Shown here: in pieces, positions 62,766 to 64,000 of the stretch
Position numbering within the stretch: position 1 is the stretch's first letter
How the letters are laid out: each line of letters begins with the position of its first letter
DNA from: Pyrocephalus nanus
Taxonomy: Eukaryota > Chordata > Aves > Passeriformes > Tyrannidae
Assembly (NCBI GenBank): GCA_038380795.1
Contig: CM076279.1
Location: forward strand, 2,867,001 to 2,931,000
DNA length: 64,000 bases
Direction of reading: 5' to 3'
Program-made: the position numbers and the translations under genes
Notes under the pieces: model-generated
Database searches by the model: none
Seen by the model: the letters and a program-made list of their open reading frames with translations, nothing else
What the model was told of the DNA's origin: nothing

Positions 62766-64000
62766 TCTCTGTGTTTATTCCCATCCCAGTAAACAGAAGA
62801 TAAAAAGGTTCCTTGTGCTGCTGGTAATAGAGGCTGAACCAACCATCACATGGTGGGCTGGTGAATAATGCAGGGATTCACACGGCGGCCTCGGCTCGAA
62901 ACAGCTCCTCTCGGGGTCTTTCTGGGGAGCATCTCCTGTCGGGATTGGCAGTGCTGGAAAAGAACAGTATTGTCTTCTCAGCATCTTTAAAGGATGAGGA
63001 TGTTTGGAATGTGATACTGGATTAATTAATGGAGCTGTCACTAAGGAGCTGGTGTTTATCCCCTGATCTCTGTATTTCTGTATACCAAGGACTCCTGAGA
63101 GTTGTAACAAAACATTTTTAAGGCAAAGTGATCGGTGTTTGAGTGACATTGACATTGGCAGGTACCAACTTCATGCCAGTTTACACCAGATGATGACCTG
63201 GCCTGCAACCTGAGGCTTCAGGGGCCTGTTTGATCCTATTCCTGTCATCAATAAATATCTTCCAATTACCACATAACCAAAAGCAGCAGAGACAGTGCTC
63301 AGTGCCAGCACTGCAGGAAGGATGAAATTATGCTGATTTGTGACAAGGGGGTCAAACTTTAATCATATTTTTGGGTGGTGTTATACCTTGATTTGGTGCT
63401 ACAATTTGGGGTCGAGGAGTCAGAACTCCACAGGTATCAGCTGAGGTTCTGATACTGCAGTTCTCCCAGTTTAGGAGATTTTAACTGTAGGAGCATCTGA
63501 AGTGCAACCAAAATAACATTTGTGTAATCATTGTTCCACAGTTTGGTGTTTCTAATCTAAGTATCCTCCTCCCCTGCTGACTCACAGCCTGTGAGGGGGA
63601 GTGAGGGACATTTGAAGCTCTAGGAGAAGCTGGGTTATGTCAAGCTCTCACCACTGGGATCTTTGATAGCTTGTTTATTTATATTTGTTTTATGAAATTT
63701 CTCTGTTTGCATGTAAAGCACAAATTTTAGCCACAACATTAAACAAGTGGGAACATGCTATTCTTCTCAGAAAGAAAAGGCTGTGAACGTCCTGCTCGGA
63801 ATATTTACCAAATACACCGTGCCAAAGGGCAAAGTACCGGTGCTAAATCAACAGAAAAAAATTGACTTCATTTTCTGTATTTACATCTGATTATTCTTCC
63901 ATTTGTCACATCCTGCTTCTTCCCCTTCTCTTTCACAAGTAGCCTTTCCCTTGAAGACACGCTGCGGTGCTGTAATGAACTTTATTGCTTCTGCTTTAAT
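62766..64000. other. Region upstream of APOH, no gene recognised
   Basis: About 1.2 kb of sequence without recognisable coding exons or repeats. In mammals the next gene beyond APOH is PRKCA, of which nothing is seen here. Confidence 0.6.

Noticed and set aside
1..64000. CRISPR array, operon, prophage or endogenous retroviral coding region
   Set aside because: No spaced direct-repeat array, and no reverse transcriptase, gag or env-like reading frame was recognised. The only mobile elements seen are CR1 3' ends and one SINE.

Overview
This is vertebrate nuclear DNA, almost certainly from a bird and probably a passerine. Small coding exons with GT-AG borders sit in AT-rich introns. The interspersed repeats are mostly 3' ends of the avian LINE CR1. 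One repeat has a tRNA-Ile-like head and a CR1-like tail, the architecture described for songbird SINEs of the TguSINE1 type. I see no bacterial, phage, CRISPR or intact viral gene content.

Two genes were found, both on the minus strand. (1) CEP112 (centrosomal protein 112, formerly CCDC46): 17 coding exons from the start codon at 51309 down to 639. They give 602 codons with every exon phase closing, and the C-terminal part lies beyond the left edge. (2) APOH (beta-2-glycoprotein I): eight coding exons from 62672 to 57073, holding a signal peptide, four sushi/CCP domains and the lysine-rich fifth domain. In mammals APOH also lies just upstream of CEP112 in the same orientation, so the order supports both names.

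Layout: 1-51.3 kb is CEP112 coding exons plus introns. 51.3-52.1 kb is its probable 5' UTR and first intron, with the SINE. About 51.95-52.46 kb is a CpG island, the likely CEP112 promoter, with an RFX X-box-like site. 52.46-52.71 kb is a CR1 fragment. 52.7-56.8 kb is intergenic with no gene seen. 57.1-62.7 kb is APOH. 62.7-62.77 kb is a compact APOH promoter with an HNF1-like site and a TATA-like element. 62.8-64 kb shows nothing further.

The two genes are not functionally linked. CEP112 is a ubiquitous coiled-coil centrosome protein with a CpG-island promoter, whereas APOH is a liver-secreted plasma glycoprotein with a tissue-specific promoter. The most unusual observations are the APOH terminal exon, where the in-frame reading loses the conserved terminal cysteine while a Lys-Pro-Cys match lies one frame away; the composite SINE next to the CEP112 promoter; and several CpG-rich islets within AT-rich introns. 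Homology statements rest on recalled human protein sequences, not on a search. No previously undescribed system was found.
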